Positions 36,741 through 45,695 of a DNA stretch of 64,000 nucleotides are shown piece by piece. Position numbers and translations under genes: made by a program. The notes beneath the pieces are model-generated. The model was not told where the DNA came from. It ran no database searches and was given only the letters and a program-made list of their open reading frames with translations. The stretch comes from Sporolactobacillus sp. THM7-7. Its GTDB lineage: Bacteria > Bacillota > Bacilli > Bacillales > Sporolactobacillaceae. The stretch covers positions 108,027 through 172,026 of the forward strand of contig NZ_SEMB01000001.1 of NCBI RefSeq assembly GCF_004153225.1. The letters are read 5' to 3'. Positions within the stretch are counted from its first letter, which is position 1. Each line of letters begins with the position of its first letter.

Positions 36741-38789
36741 CTAATCGAGGCGGCGGTGTTCGAAAACACCGGATTCTTCCAGTTTGCTCCGGAGCGGCAG
36801 ATAAGCTGCATCTTTCCAGAATCGGCTGCTGCCCGCGAGACGGACAGCGTCTTTTCTGGCCGCGGCCAGCGTCCGGTAATCGTGAACCATGTCGGCGAGT
36901 TTAAACGCCGGGAGTCCGCTTTGTTTTTTCCCGAAAAAGTCGCCCGGACCGCGCAGTTTCAGATCATAGGCCGACAGCTTGAATCCGTCCGATATTTCCG
37001 TCATCAGCTTCATCTTCTCACGGGCGACGTCGGATCTGGCGTCGGCGATCAGCACGCAATAGGACTGGGCCGTCCCCCGTCCGACTCGTCCCCGAAGCTG
37101 GTGAAGCTGGGCAAGTCCGAACCGGTCGGCATCATAAATGACCATGAGTGTCGCATTCGGAACGTTGACGCCGACTTCCACAACCGTTGTGGAGACAAGG
37201 ACATCCATTCGATTGTTTTTAAAATCAGCCATAACCGCTTCTTTTTCGTCGGGAGTCAGTCTGCCGTGCATCAGCCCGACCGAAGAGCCGGAGAGGGCCT
37301 CAGTCAAGCGAGCGTGAACGTTGATCGCATTTTGTACATCCAGCTGTTCGGATTCTTCGATCAGGGGACAGATCACATAAGCCTGTCTGCCCCTCTTCAA
37401 TTCCTCCTGCATAAAATGAATCACGCGGCCCATCATCTCATGCCTGACCCAGTAGGTTCGGATCGGTTTTCTTCCTCCAGGCAGTTCATCGATCGTGGAG
37501 ACGTCCATGTCGCCGTAAATCGAAAGCGCCAGTGTACGCGGGATCGGGGTTGCCGTCATATAGAGAACATTCGGGTCTTCGGCTTTGCTACGCAGTCGTC
37601 TCCTTTGAACGACGCCGAACCGGTGCTGCTCATCGGTGACAACAAGCCCGAGCCGGCGAAAAATGACTTCATCCTGAATCAGGGCATGCGTCCCGACAAG
37701 AATCTGAATGTCTCCTTCTTTCAGCTCTTCCAGCAGCTGATTCCTCCGCTTTCCGCGAATGCTGCCGGTTAGAAGCGACACGTTGATAGAAAAAGGCGCG
37801 AACATTTTTTTCAGGCTCTCCGCGTGCTGCGCGGCGAGAATCTCGGTCGGCGCCATGAGTGCGCCCTGACAGCCCGCCGTCACTGCAGCAAAAAGCGCAA
37901 TCGCCGCGACAACCGTCTTCCCGGAACCAACATCCCCCTGAAGCAGCCGATTCATCGCATAATCGGCCGACATATCGCCGAGAATCTCATCGATCACAAG
38001 CTTCTGCGCCTTGGTCAGCGAAAAGTCAAGGGCGCGGATAAAGGCATTGAGACGCTGCCTGTCAATGATCATCTTTTTCCCTAAAACCGACTGCCGCTCT
38101 TTCTGTTTGTAAACCTGCATCTTCAGCTCATACAGAAAAAGTTCTTCATAGACAAGACGGCGCCGTGCCTGATGCAGTTTCTCCCGCTCGGTCGGGAAAT
38201 GAATCTGTCTGACGGCCTCCCCGCGCCCCATCAGTCTGTATCCGGTTAAGACAGGTTTCGGAAGAATCTCTTCAATCGCATTCGGAAATTGCCTGATTGC
38301 CTGTCTGACAATTTTTCTCATCCTTTTCACAGTCAGGTTTCCTTTAACCGGATAGACCGGAGCGATCACTTCATCCCGTTTCGGAACCCCAATATGACAT
38401 TCCGAAGCGGTCAGAACCGCCCGGTGTCTTTCCCATTTGCCGCTTACTGTGAGCGTGTCGCCGGGTTTCAGTCTTCTCTTCAAATACGGCCTGTTAAACG
38501 CAATCACTTTAATCAGGTAGCGCCCTGTAAGTAAACGAACCGACAGTCTGGATCGTTTTTTCGCATAAAACGTCAGTACGGGTACGCTTTGTACCTTTCC
38601 GATGACCGTGACATGCGTTTCGTCCTTAACTCCCGCTAAATCCCGGGGTTCGTAATTATCGTAACGATAGGGGAAATAGCCGAGCAGGTCATCCAGAGTG
38701 ACAATGTCCATCTGTTTTAAATCATCGGCAGCGGCCTCACCTACCCCTTGTATTTCACGGACAGGGATCCGATTTTGCACCGGTATCAT
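36741..38789 (-). CDS. recG: ATP-dependent DNA helicase RecG
   Basis: The 682-residue protein has an N-terminal OB/wedge domain ('GKVQSVPVLTFYAKKRSRLSV'), Walker A 'LLQGDVGSGKTVVAA', DEQH ('TDEQHRFG') and later helicase motifs ('QLRGRVGRG'). It remodels stalled replication forks and recombination intermediates. The ATG overlaps the sdaAA stop by 4 nt, as in the sdaAB-sdaAA-recG order of Bacillus. Confidence 0.98.
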   Translation of the reverse strand: MIPVQNRIPVREIQGVGEAAADDLKQMDIVTLDDLLGYFPYRYDNYEPRDLAGVKDETHVTVIGKVQSVPVLTFYAKKRSRLSVRLLTGRYLIKVIAFNRPYLKRRLKPGDTLTVSGKWERHRAVLTASECHIGVPKRDEVIAPVYPVKGNLTVKRMRKIVRQAIRQFPNAIEEILPKPVLTGYRLMGRGEAVRQIHFPTEREKLHQARRRLVYEELFLYELKMQVYKQKERQSVLGKKMIIDRQRLNAFIRALDFSLTKAQKLVIDEILGDMSADYAMNRLLQGDVGSGKTVVAAIALFAAVTAGCQGALMAPTEILAAQHAESLKKMFAPFSINVSLLTGSIRGKRRNQLLEELKEGDIQILVGTHALIQDEVIFRRLGLVVTDEQHRFGVVQRRRLRSKAEDPNVLYMTATPIPRTLALSIYGDMDVSTIDELPGGRKPIRTYWVRHEMMGRVIHFMQEELKRGRQAYVICPLIEESEQLDVQNAINVHARLTEALSGSSVGLMHGRLTPDEKEAVMADFKNNRMDVLVSTTVVEVGVNVPNATLMVIYDADRFGLAQLHQLRGRVGRGTAQSYCVLIADARSDVAREKMKLMTEISDGFKLSAYDLKLRGPGDFFGKKQSGLPAFKLADMVHDYRTLAAARKDAVRLAGSSRFWKDAAYLPLRSKLEESGVFEHRRLD

Positions 38790-39688
38790 CGGCGCCCCGC
38801 CGAAGAGGAGCGTTCCGCAGATTCAAAGATTTTCTTTTTCAAAACTCTGCCGGTCGGGGTCGCCGCAAGACCGCCCTGAGCCGTTTCTCTGAACGCCGCC
38901 GGCATCATCTGACCTACCCGGTACATGGCGCCGATAACTTCGTCGCATGGAATTTTGCTCTTAATCCCGGCAAGCGCCATATCGGCGGCGACAATCGCGC
39001 TGGAGGCGCCGATTGCATTGCGTTTGACACACGGAACTTCGACAAGTCCGGCCACCGGATCGCAAATCAGACCGAGCATATTGCCGAGCGCAATCGCCAT
39101 CGCCTGAGCGGATTGATCGGCTGTTCCTCCGGCCATCTCGACTGCCGCGGCCGCGGCCATTCCGGTCGCCGATCCGACTTCCGCCTGACAGCCGCCCGCC
39201 GCCCCTGATATCGAAGCATTATTGGCAACCACGAACCCGAATGCCCCCGCTGTAAAAAGAAAGCGAACCATTTGATTCCTGTCCGGGCAGAGGCACGCTC
39301 TCAGACCGAACAGCACGCCCGGCACGACACCGGCCGATCCGGCGGTCGGCGTGGCACAGATCGTGCCCATGGCCGCATTCACCTCGTTGGTCGCCATCGC
39401 CTTGCTGACGGCATCAAGCAGTACGCTGCCCGACAGTGATCGTCCCGAAGACAAATAGTCTTGCAGCAGCCGGGCGTCTCCTCCGGTCAGCCCCGAATGG
39501 GAGCGGACCTCTTCGCCAATGCCTCTTGCGACTGCCCGTTCCATAACGTCCAAATTGCCGCTCATCCGGGAAAAAATTTCCTCCCGACTTTTGCCGGTCG
39601 TCTCCATTTCTGTCTGAATCATCGCTTCGGATACAAGCCAGTTTCTGTCCTCAGCCAGCTGTACCAATTCTTTCACTGTCTGAAACAT
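38786..39688 (-). CDS. sdaAA: L-serine dehydratase alpha subunit
   Basis: The 300-residue protein has the conserved iron-sulfur cysteines in 'ICATPTAGSAGVVPGVL', 'LRACLCPD' and 'GLICDPVAGLVEVPCVKRNA'. With SdaAB it deaminates serine to pyruvate and ammonia. It sits 36 nt after sdaAB and overlaps recG. Confidence 0.96.
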   Translation of the reverse strand: MFQTVKELVQLAEDRNWLVSEAMIQTEMETTGKSREEIFSRMSGNLDVMERAVARGIGEEVRSHSGLTGGDARLLQDYLSSGRSLSGSVLLDAVSKAMATNEVNAAMGTICATPTAGSAGVVPGVLFGLRACLCPDRNQMVRFLFTAGAFGFVVANNASISGAAGGCQAEVGSATGMAAAAAVEMAGGTADQSAQAMAIALGNMLGLICDPVAGLVEVPCVKRNAIGASSAIVAADMALAGIKSKIPCDEVIGAMYRVGQMMPAAFRETAQGGLAATPTGRVLKKKIFESAERSSSAGRR

Positions 39689-39724
39689 TAGAAAACTCCC
39701 CCTCTCTTTTTTTGACTCTGGTTA

Positions 39725-40387
39725 TCAGGATAAAACGGCGACCTGCAGCATATTCGGCAGAGCGGCAATTTCAGCCGCCAGTCCTTCGCTGATCTCTTCA
39801 TCGGTCTGAATCACCATCATGGCCGTATGCCCTTTTTCGTGACGGGAAACTTCCATATATGAGATATTCATCTCATATTTAGCAATCAGTCCGGCCGCTT
39901 CGGCCACTGCTCCATACTTATCCCGGTGAAGCACAAGCAGCGCGGGATTGCTTCCGGTCAAAGAGATAGAAAATCCATCGACTTCAATAATTTCAATTTT
40001 ACCGCCGCCGATCGACACGCCGACTGCTTCCAGCGTGTTCTGTTCATTGGACAAACGCAAGCGTACCGTATTCGGATGATCCGGATGGGTTTCGCGGTCC
40101 GCTTCAAAATGGACCGCCATGCCCTGCTCCCGGGCCATTTCCAGAGCTTGGGGAAGTCTCGGATCATCCGTTCCAAAATTCAGAATACCGGCGACTAAGG
40201 CGACATCAGTGCCATGTCCTTTATAAGTTTCCGCAAACGAGCCATAGAGCGTGATATCTGCTTTTTTCGGCGTGCCCCCAAAAAGTTTGCGGGCCACCCG
40301 GCCGATGCGCGCGGCTCCGGCCGTATGCGAACTTGACGGTCCGATCATCACAGGCCCGATAATATCGAAAACACTACGGTATTTCAT
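39725..40387 (-). CDS. sdaAB: L-serine dehydratase beta subunit
   Basis: The 220-residue protein has the N-terminal dehydratase domain ('FDIIGPVMIGPSSSHTAGAARIG' in part: 'IGPSSSHTAGAARIGR') and a C-terminal ACT domain ('ALLVLHRDKYGAVAEAAGLI'). It completes the oxygen-sensitive enzyme with SdaAA. It follows yloU with only 15 nt between; the fakA (yloV) gene expected there from B. subtilis is absent. Confidence 0.96.
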   Translation of the reverse strand: MKYRSVFDIIGPVMIGPSSSHTAGAARIGRVARKLFGGTPKKADITLYGSFAETYKGHGTDVALVAGILNFGTDDPRLPQALEMAREQGMAVHFEADRETHPDHPNTVRLRLSNEQNTLEAVGVSIGGGKIEIIEVDGFSISLTGSNPALLVLHRDKYGAVAEAAGLIAKYEMNISYMEVSRHEKGHTAMMVIQTDEEISEGLAAEIAALPNMLQVAVLS

Positions 40388-40402
40388 TTTTCAATCAGCT
40401 CC

Positions 40403-40798
40403 TTAAGAGCGATACGTCTCTTCCGGCTCCGTCTCTTTCCCGGTCATCCGTACGCCCTGGACAAAAATATTAATAGACGCCGCATCGATACCGAGCATCT
40501 GATTCAGTGCTTCCTTTACTTTATTTTGCACTTGAACCGCGACTTCCGAGATTCTCGTACCATAGCTGACGATGATATACATGTCTACCATCACGTTCTG
40601 ATCATCGTCAAAATGAACGATCACACCGCGGCTGAAATTATCTTTCTTCAGCAATTCGGCAAATCCGTCTTTCAGCTGATTTTTTGAAGCCATGCCGACA
40701 ATCCCGTAGCAGTCGAGCGCTGCTCCGCCCGCGATTTTAGCGATGACATCCGTTGAAATATCGATTTTGCCGTACGCATTATTTAAATCAATTGACAT
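40403..40798 (-). CDS. yloU: Asp23/YloU family envelope stress-type protein
   Basis: The 131-residue protein shows the Asp23 family core: 'GGAALDCYGIVGMASKNQ', 'MYIIVSYGTRISEVAVQVQ', 'INIFVQGVRM'. Family members are abundant membrane-associated proteins linked to envelope stress. Three ATGs occur in a row at 40804, 40801 and 40798; the last has the best spacing from AAAGGAA. It is divergent from rpmB. Confidence 0.93.
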   Translation of the reverse strand: MSIDLNNAYGKIDISTDVIAKIAGGAALDCYGIVGMASKNQLKDGFAELLKKDNFSRGVIVHFDDDQNVMVDMYIIVSYGTRISEVAVQVQNKVKEALNQMLGIDAASINIFVQGVRMTGKETEPEETYRS

Positions 40799-40891
40799 CA
40801 TCATCTTCCTTTCAAAAAGAATCACTCGTCTTTTATAATCTCCATTTTACACTAGCCCATAAGAATATGAAAGCGGCTCAGACGATTCCTG

Positions 40892-40920
40892 TTGCAAGAA
40901 GAGAAATGGCATGGTACGAT
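40892..40920 (+). promoter_or_regulatory. Promoter of rpmB
   Basis: Plus-strand -35 TTGCAA (40892-40897), 17-nt spacer and extended -10 TGgTACGAT (core 40915-40920). Confidence 0.65.
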
Positions 40921-40933
40921 AAACATATTGTTG

Positions 40934-41002
40934 CAAAAGTCCGTTCGAAAACAGAAAAAGCGGGAAGGGCGAAACGCCCCCGGCCGGACTTTTCGAACAT
41001 CT
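40934..41002 (+). repeat. Short MITE-like repeat in the rpmB leader
   Basis: A 69-bp version of the intergenic element: left end CAAAAGTCCGTTCGAAAAC (about 40934-40952) and right end CCGGACTTTTCGAACATC (40985-41002) are inverted copies, with a GGGCG-AAA-CGCCC hairpin (about 40967-40979) between. It falls between the rpmB promoter and its ribosome binding site, so it is transcribed into the leader. Confidence 0.68.
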
Positions 41003-41033
41003 CAAGAAATAACAGGCAAGGAGGTTGGAAACA

Positions 41034-41222
41034 TTGGGACGCCGTTGCTATATCACCGGTAAAACGACAAAATTCGGTCAGAATCGTTCATTTGCTGAAA
41101 ATAAATCGAAACGAAAGTTCAAGGCCAATCTGCAAAGAGTCCGCATTCTCGTTGATGGAAAACCAAAACGTGTTTACGTTTCGACAAAAGCTTTGAAAGC
41201 GGGCAAAGTGGAACGCGTGTAA
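41034..41222 (+). CDS. rpmB: 50S ribosomal protein L28
   Basis: The 62-residue protein matches L28 ('[17 protein letters not shown]', '[20 protein letters not shown]', 'KAGKVERV') and has the length of B. subtilis L28. It starts at TTG 41034, with AAGGAGG (41018-41024) 9 nt upstream; the TTG at 41025 is too close to the Shine-Dalgarno. A TTG start is uncommon for a ribosomal protein. It is on the plus strand, opposite to its neighbours, as in Bacillus. Confidence 0.97.
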   Translation: MGRRCYITGKTTKFGQNRSFAENKSKRKFKANLQRVRILVDGKPKRVYVSTKALKAGKVERV

Positions 41223-41228
41223 CGAACA

Positions 41229-41262
41229 AAAAAGGCGCCATGTTCTCCATGGCGTCTTTTTT
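41229..41262. terminator. Bidirectional terminator between rpmB and spoVM
   Basis: The stem GGCGCCATG/CATGGCGTC (41234-41256) is flanked by A-runs on the left and T-runs on the right, so it can end both the plus-strand rpmB and the convergent minus-strand spoVM transcripts. Confidence 0.88.
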
Positions 41263-41277
41263 GTTCGTTAAAACGGC

Positions 41278-41358
41278 CTATCCCTTCCGGAAGGATCCGA
41301 GGAGGGCTTTCACGATACCGCCCAAAAATCTCGGCAGCTTAATAGTATAAAACTTCAT
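41278..41358 (-). CDS. spoVM: Stage V sporulation protein M (SpoVM)
   Basis: This 26-residue gene reads MKFYTIKLPRFLGG and continues to a C-terminus ending SFRKG, differing from B. subtilis SpoVM (as I recall it) at only a few conservative positions and keeping the important Pro9. ATG 41358 has GGAGGAG 8 nt upstream. SpoVM is an amphipathic helix that recognises the curved forespore surface and anchors SpoIVA for spore coat assembly. Its place between thiN and rpmB is the conserved one. It shows that the organism is from a spore-forming lineage. Confidence 0.95.
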   Translation of the reverse strand: MKFYTIKLPRFLGGIVKALLGSFRKG

Positions 41359-41457
41359 GACAATCGCTCCTCCATTTCTTGCGCGCGCAAGCTCTTTCGA
41401 GTCCTTTCTAAAACGCTATGCGACAAGTGCGAAATTATACCTCTTTCGGCCGGCCAG

Positions 41458-42099
41458 TCAATCGCTGCAGCGCATCATGATGAGAAACCCTTCGGAAAAA
41501 GATACGGCAAACGTTTCTTCCTCCGCCTCGTTGCTGATACATAAGCTCGATCCCAGACCCAGTTCAGCGTCTGAAAGCGGATATTTTACCCCTCGCAGCG
41601 TCAGCCCGGTCACCTTCTCCGTTACCGCCAGAAAAGAAAGATAGGGGTAATCCGGGTTTCTTTTTATATGATATGTGCCCGGAATCAAAACAGTGATGAC
41701 ATTTTTCCGATCGAGGATCTGGAGCCTTGTCCTGGAATGGATCCCCTTCAGTAGAAGCTGAACATTAGCAAGGCCGTGGTCGAGCCGTCCGCCCGTGGCG
41801 CCAAGAATCAGGCATTCTTCGGGATGGCGGCTAAGCGTCCAGTCTATCGCGAGTTCCAGATCCGTCTTATCTTTTTCTTTTGGAAAAACGGAAAGATCCA
41901 GACCGCTGCCGAAGACTGCCCGTTTTTCTTTATCATTCAATGAATCGAAATCGCCGAAGGCCCGAACCGGGCGCAGCCCGTTCCTCAATAATACATACGT
42001 GCCCCGGTCCGCTCCGATCCATCGGCACCCCTTAAATCGCGGCGCGTGCAGATCAGGCAAAAGCGCTTCGGGCCCTCCGGCTAATATGACCATGCGCAT
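41458..42099 (-). CDS. thiN: Thiamine pyrophosphokinase
   Basis: The 213-residue protein has the TPK pattern: 'MVILAGGPE', 'GADRGTYVLLRNGLRPVRAFGDFDS' in part (ADRGTYVLLRNG, GDFDSL), 'DKTDLELAIDW' and 'ILGATGGRLDHGLANVQLL'. It makes thiamine diphosphate from thiamine and ATP. It follows rpe by 24 nt. Confidence 0.95.
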   Translation of the reverse strand: MRMVILAGGPEALLPDLHAPRFKGCRWIGADRGTYVLLRNGLRPVRAFGDFDSLNDKEKRAVFGSGLDLSVFPKEKDKTDLELAIDWTLSRHPEECLILGATGGRLDHGLANVQLLLKGIHSRTRLQILDRKNVITVLIPGTYHIKRNPDYPYLSFLAVTEKVTGLTLRGVKYPLSDAELGLGSSLCISNEAEEETFAVSFSEGFLIMMRCSD

Positions 42100-42123
42100 G
42101 CGCCAAACCGTCCTCTCCTGCTT

Positions 42124-42774
42124 TCAGTTCACGCTGGAGCGCAGCCGCTCAATAGCCCGGCGCCGATCATTTTGACCGAATATGGCCGTACCGGCAACAA
42201 ACCACGTCGCGCCCGCGTGAAAACATGCCGGCAATGTATTTGGGCTGATGCCGCCGTCGACTTCAATGGCCGCTTTAAGCCGGCGAAAATCGATCAGGTC
42301 CCGGGCTTCCGATATTTTTTCCGTCATCGATTCAATAAACGGCTGACCGCCGAAGCCCGGATTCACAGTCATAATCAGTATAAAATCAAGCTCAGGCAGA
42401 ATGGATTTCAGAAAATCGACCGGAGTTGCCGGATTCAGCGCCACACCCGCCTGCAGGCCTCCGGATTTAATCATTTGTATGCAGCGGTGCAGGTGCCTGC
42501 AGGCTTCAAAATGAACAGAGATCATATCCGCACCCGCTTCGATAAAAGACGGGATGAGAGCGGCCGGATCCTCCACCATCAGATGAACATCCAGCTTCGT
42601 CTTGGCCACTTTTTTCAGAGCCTGAACGACATTGGCTCCCATCGTGATATTCGGGACAAAATGGCCGTCCATGACATCAATATGGATGAAATCGGCTCCT
42701 GCTTCTTCGACATCGTGAACCTCGTTTGCTAAACGTGCGAAATCCGCTGATAAAACGGACGGTGCAATAAGCAT
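42124..42774 (-). CDS. rpe: Ribulose-phosphate 3-epimerase
   Basis: The 216-residue TIM barrel shows 'MLIAPSVLSADFARL', 'HIDVMDGHFVPNITMG', 'DVHLMVEDP', 'MTVNPGFGGQPF' and 'EVDGGI'. It interconverts ribulose-5-P and xylulose-5-P in the pentose phosphate pathway. It lies 2 nt after rsgA, in the prpC-prkC-rsgA-rpe-thiN cluster. Confidence 0.97.
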   Translation of the reverse strand: MLIAPSVLSADFARLANEVHDVEEAGADFIHIDVMDGHFVPNITMGANVVQALKKVAKTKLDVHLMVEDPAALIPSFIEAGADMISVHFEACRHLHRCIQMIKSGGLQAGVALNPATPVDFLKSILPELDFILIMTVNPGFGGQPFIESMTEKISEARDLIDFRRLKAAIEVDGGISPNTLPACFHAGATWFVAGTAIFGQNDRRRAIERLRSSVN

Positions 42775-42776
42775 GG

Positions 42777-43661
42777 TTAATAGCGCCTCTTTCTTTTGCT
42801 GATTTCTTGATAAAAGGACCGGTAATGAGCATAGCGCCCGGTGTCAATGTCATGACTGTCAACGGCAGCCTTCACCGCACAGTTCGGTTCGGCTAAATGC
42901 ATGCAGCCTCTGAACCGGCACGATTCACTGAAGGGCAGAAACTCTGGGAACGAGACGCGGAGCTCATCCAAGGACAGCTTGGTAATATCGAGAGAGCTGA
43001 ATCCTGGCGTATCGGCAATATATCCTCCGCCGGAAAAAGGAAGCAGCTCGACATGACGCGTTGTATGTCTTCCCCGCCCGAGCGAACGAGAAATCGCTTG
43101 TGTATCGATTTGGAAAGAGTCGTCGAGCGCATTCAGCAGCGTCGATTTTCCTACCCCGCTTTGTCCGGTAACGACACTGACCGATCCGGCCAGCCGGTCG
43201 CTTAGATCTTCCAGACCGTAACGTGTTCTGCTCGAAGTAATGACGACCGGATAACCGATTTTTATATAAACGTCTATGAGGCTCCGGAAGGAATCCGACG
43301 CTTCTTCACCCAGTAAATCCCATTTCGTCAGGCAGATGACGGACCGTATCCGGTGCACCTCCATATGAACGAGGAATCGGTCGAGCAGCTGAGCGTCAAG
43401 GTCGGGCTCTCTGACTGAGAAAACGAGAATCGCCTGATCGACATTCGCAATCGGCGGCCGGTTCAGCATGTTTTTCCGCTCACCAATAGAGAGAATATAT
43501 CCGTCTGTCGGGCGTTCCGCTTCATACTGCACGTGGTCGCCGACAAGCGGTATTATCTTTCGCTTGCGGAAAATGCCTCTCGCCCGGCACTGGATGTACT
43601 TTTCTCCGTCTTTTACGTAATAAAAGCCGCTTAGTGCTTTAATGATGACTCCTTCAGGCAT
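42777..43661 (-). CDS. rsgA: Ribosome small-subunit GTPase RsgA (CpgA)
   Basis: The 294-residue protein has an N-terminal OB domain, a circularly permuted GTPase (LTKWDLL before Walker A 'TGQSGVGKSTLLNAL') and a C-terminal zinc knuckle 'CRFRGCMHLAEPNCAV'. It checks late 30S assembly. ATG 43661 is chosen because GAGGAG lies 8 nt upstream. It is next to prkC; CpgA is a known PrkC substrate in B. subtilis. Confidence 0.97.
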   Translation of the reverse strand: MPEGVIIKALSGFYYVKDGEKYIQCRARGIFRKRKIIPLVGDHVQYEAERPTDGYILSIGERKNMLNRPPIANVDQAILVFSVREPDLDAQLLDRFLVHMEVHRIRSVICLTKWDLLGEEASDSFRSLIDVYIKIGYPVVITSSRTRYGLEDLSDRLAGSVSVVTGQSGVGKSTLLNALDDSFQIDTQAISRSLGRGRHTTRHVELLPFSGGGYIADTPGFSSLDITKLSLDELRVSFPEFLPFSESCRFRGCMHLAEPNCAVKAAVDSHDIDTGRYAHYRSFYQEISKRKRRY

Positions 43662-43700
43662 GCTTTCGCTCCTCATACCAGATTCTTTTCTGCCCGCGAT

Positions 43701-45695
43701 TCAGTCTTCCGGATAGTCAACGGTCCCCTCTTTTTTCACTGAACCGTCAATCAGTACACGGTACGTCCCCTGTTCGTCCGGGTTGATCGTAAACGGAATA
43801 TGGTATGCTTTCGTTTCCGTAATCTCCTCATCGGCGTACAGGGCGTTGTCGTGATTGGCATCCGTATAATAGATCTGCACATGAATGGGCTGATCCGCGT
43901 TGTCCGAAGGTCCGTCTCCCGAATGATCGTTCTTGCTCGGGTAGACAACCTTGATCGGCTGATCCACTTCTTTTGGTTTCGTCTCGCTCCCCATGGAAAG
44001 CGAGATAATCACCGTCGATCCTTTAGCCACCGTTCGCCCCGGCGCGGGATCCTGCTCGAGCACCAGACCTTTTTCAATCTCATTGGAGAAGTCGCCGGCG
44101 ACAAAATCCGCCGACAGTCCCTCTTTCTGAAGCAGATTATACGCTTCATCTTTCGTCTTTCCTGTCAGATCGGGGATCGTTACCTGGGGCGTTCCCGTGC
44201 TGACGGTCAACTCAACGACAGTATCCGACGGCACGACATTTTTACCGGCCGCAGGGATCTGGCGGATCACTTCTCCTTCAGGAACGGAGGATGATGCTTC
44301 TTCATCCCAGACGATATCTTTATATCCTTCATCTTTAAGCGATTCCTCCAGCGCATCCCGGCTGTAGCCGACGTAATTCCCCATTTTTTCGGTTTTCGGT
44401 CCGCTGCTGACATACAGATCGATTTCCGTATTGGCTTTGACTTCAGCATCCGCTTCCGGATTCTGGCGAATTACCTGTTCTTTCCGGACGGTCTCGCTCG
44501 ATCGGTTCACCCGGTTCACTTTCAATTGATTGCCTTTGAGAATGCGCTCGGCTTGATTATAGTTCTTTCCGGAGACATCCGGGACCCTGACATTCTCGAC
44601 ATAAAACAGTTTCGGCAGAACATAAAGCCCGATAACAAGACCGGCCGTCATCAAGAGAAACACGATGCCCATGTAAGTTAGCCACTTTGCGGCACGATTT
44701 TTTTTCTTCTTCTCAGGCGGATTGGTCTTGATCTCGGGCTTCGACTGATCCGCCGCTTCTTCTTTATTCCCGTTAAGGATCGGGGGGATTTTGATCGTTT
44801 GTTCCTCATCTGGGTCGTCTTCGGGAAAATGATCCTGCTCCTCCCGAAAAGAAAGCCGTTCTTCATCCGCCCGCTCAGGATTCAGGGCGGTCGACAGATC
44901 TTCAAACATTTCATCGACGCCCGCATAACGATCATCCGGATTCTTCTCCAAAGCACGGATCATCACGTTTTCCAGACTCTGGGGGATTTCAGGCCGAAAA
45001 TTTCTCGGATAGGGCATCGGCTCCCTTAGGTGTTTGAGCGCTACGGAGACAGCCGATGTCCCGGGAAACGGAAGCCTTCCCGTCAGCAGTTCGAACATGA
45101 CGATGCCAAGCGCGTAAATATCAGATTTCACCGTCGCCTTTCCGCCTCTGGCCTGTTCCGGAGACAGATAATGGGCAGAGCCAATGATCGAATGCGTATA
45201 TGTAATGGTTGCGCCTGTCAAGGTAACGGCAATGCCGAAATCCGTCACTTCAATATGTTCCGTCTCGTCAATCATAATATTGTGCGGTTTGATGTCGCGA
45301 TGCACAATACCAAGCGCGTGGGCATGAGCAATCGCCTTGGTGATTTGTTTCATGATGTGTACCGCTTCGTTAATCGGGATCGGCGAATAATCTTTAATAA
45401 ATTCCTTCAGGGTCATCCCCTGAACATACTCCATAACTAAATAATAGCAGTCTTCCTCTTCACCTATATCGTAAATTGCTACAATATTCGGATGAGACAA
45501 GCTGGCTACGGACTCGGCTTCCCGGCGAAAGCGACGGATAAATTCGTCGTCGCCGGCCAGTTCCGAACGAAGTACTTTCACAGCAACGATGCGATCCAGA
45601 ATCAGGTCTTTTGCCTTATATACTATGGCCATGCCGCCCTCGCCGAGACGCGATAGAATCTCGTATCTTCCGCCTACTCTTTTTCCAATCATCAT
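43701..45695 (-). CDS. prkC: PASTA-domain Ser/Thr protein kinase PrkC
   Basis: The 664-residue protein has a kinase domain (catalytic Lys40, HRD at 132-134, DFG at 152-154), an acidic/basic juxtamembrane stretch, one membrane helix at about 338-360, three PASTA repeats (about 369-430, 433-500, 502-568) and a C-terminal Ig-like domain. It senses peptidoglycan fragments outside and phosphorylates translation and wall proteins inside. It overlaps the prpC stop (ATGA). B. subtilis PrkC has the same layout. Confidence 0.97.
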   Translation of the reverse strand: MMIGKRVGGRYEILSRLGEGGMAIVYKAKDLILDRIVAVKVLRSELAGDDEFIRRFRREAESVASLSHPNIVAIYDIGEEEDCYYLVMEYVQGMTLKEFIKDYSPIPINEAVHIMKQITKAIAHAHALGIVHRDIKPHNIMIDETEHIEVTDFGIAVTLTGATITYTHSIIGSAHYLSPEQARGGKATVKSDIYALGIVMFELLTGRLPFPGTSAVSVALKHLREPMPYPRNFRPEIPQSLENVMIRALEKNPDDRYAGVDEMFEDLSTALNPERADEERLSFREEQDHFPEDDPDEEQTIKIPPILNGNKEEAADQSKPEIKTNPPEKKKKNRAAKWLTYMGIVFLLMTAGLVIGLYVLPKLFYVENVRVPDVSGKNYNQAERILKGNQLKVNRVNRSSETVRKEQVIRQNPEADAEVKANTEIDLYVSSGPKTEKMGNYVGYSRDALEESLKDEGYKDIVWDEEASSSVPEGEVIRQIPAAGKNVVPSDTVVELTVSTGTPQVTIPDLTGKTKDEAYNLLQKEGLSADFVAGDFSNEIEKGLVLEQDPAPGRTVAKGSTVIISLSMGSETKPKEVDQPIKVVYPSKNDHSGDGPSDNADQPIHVQIYYTDANHDNALYADEEITETKAYHIPFTINPDEQGTYRVLIDGSVKKEGTVDYPED

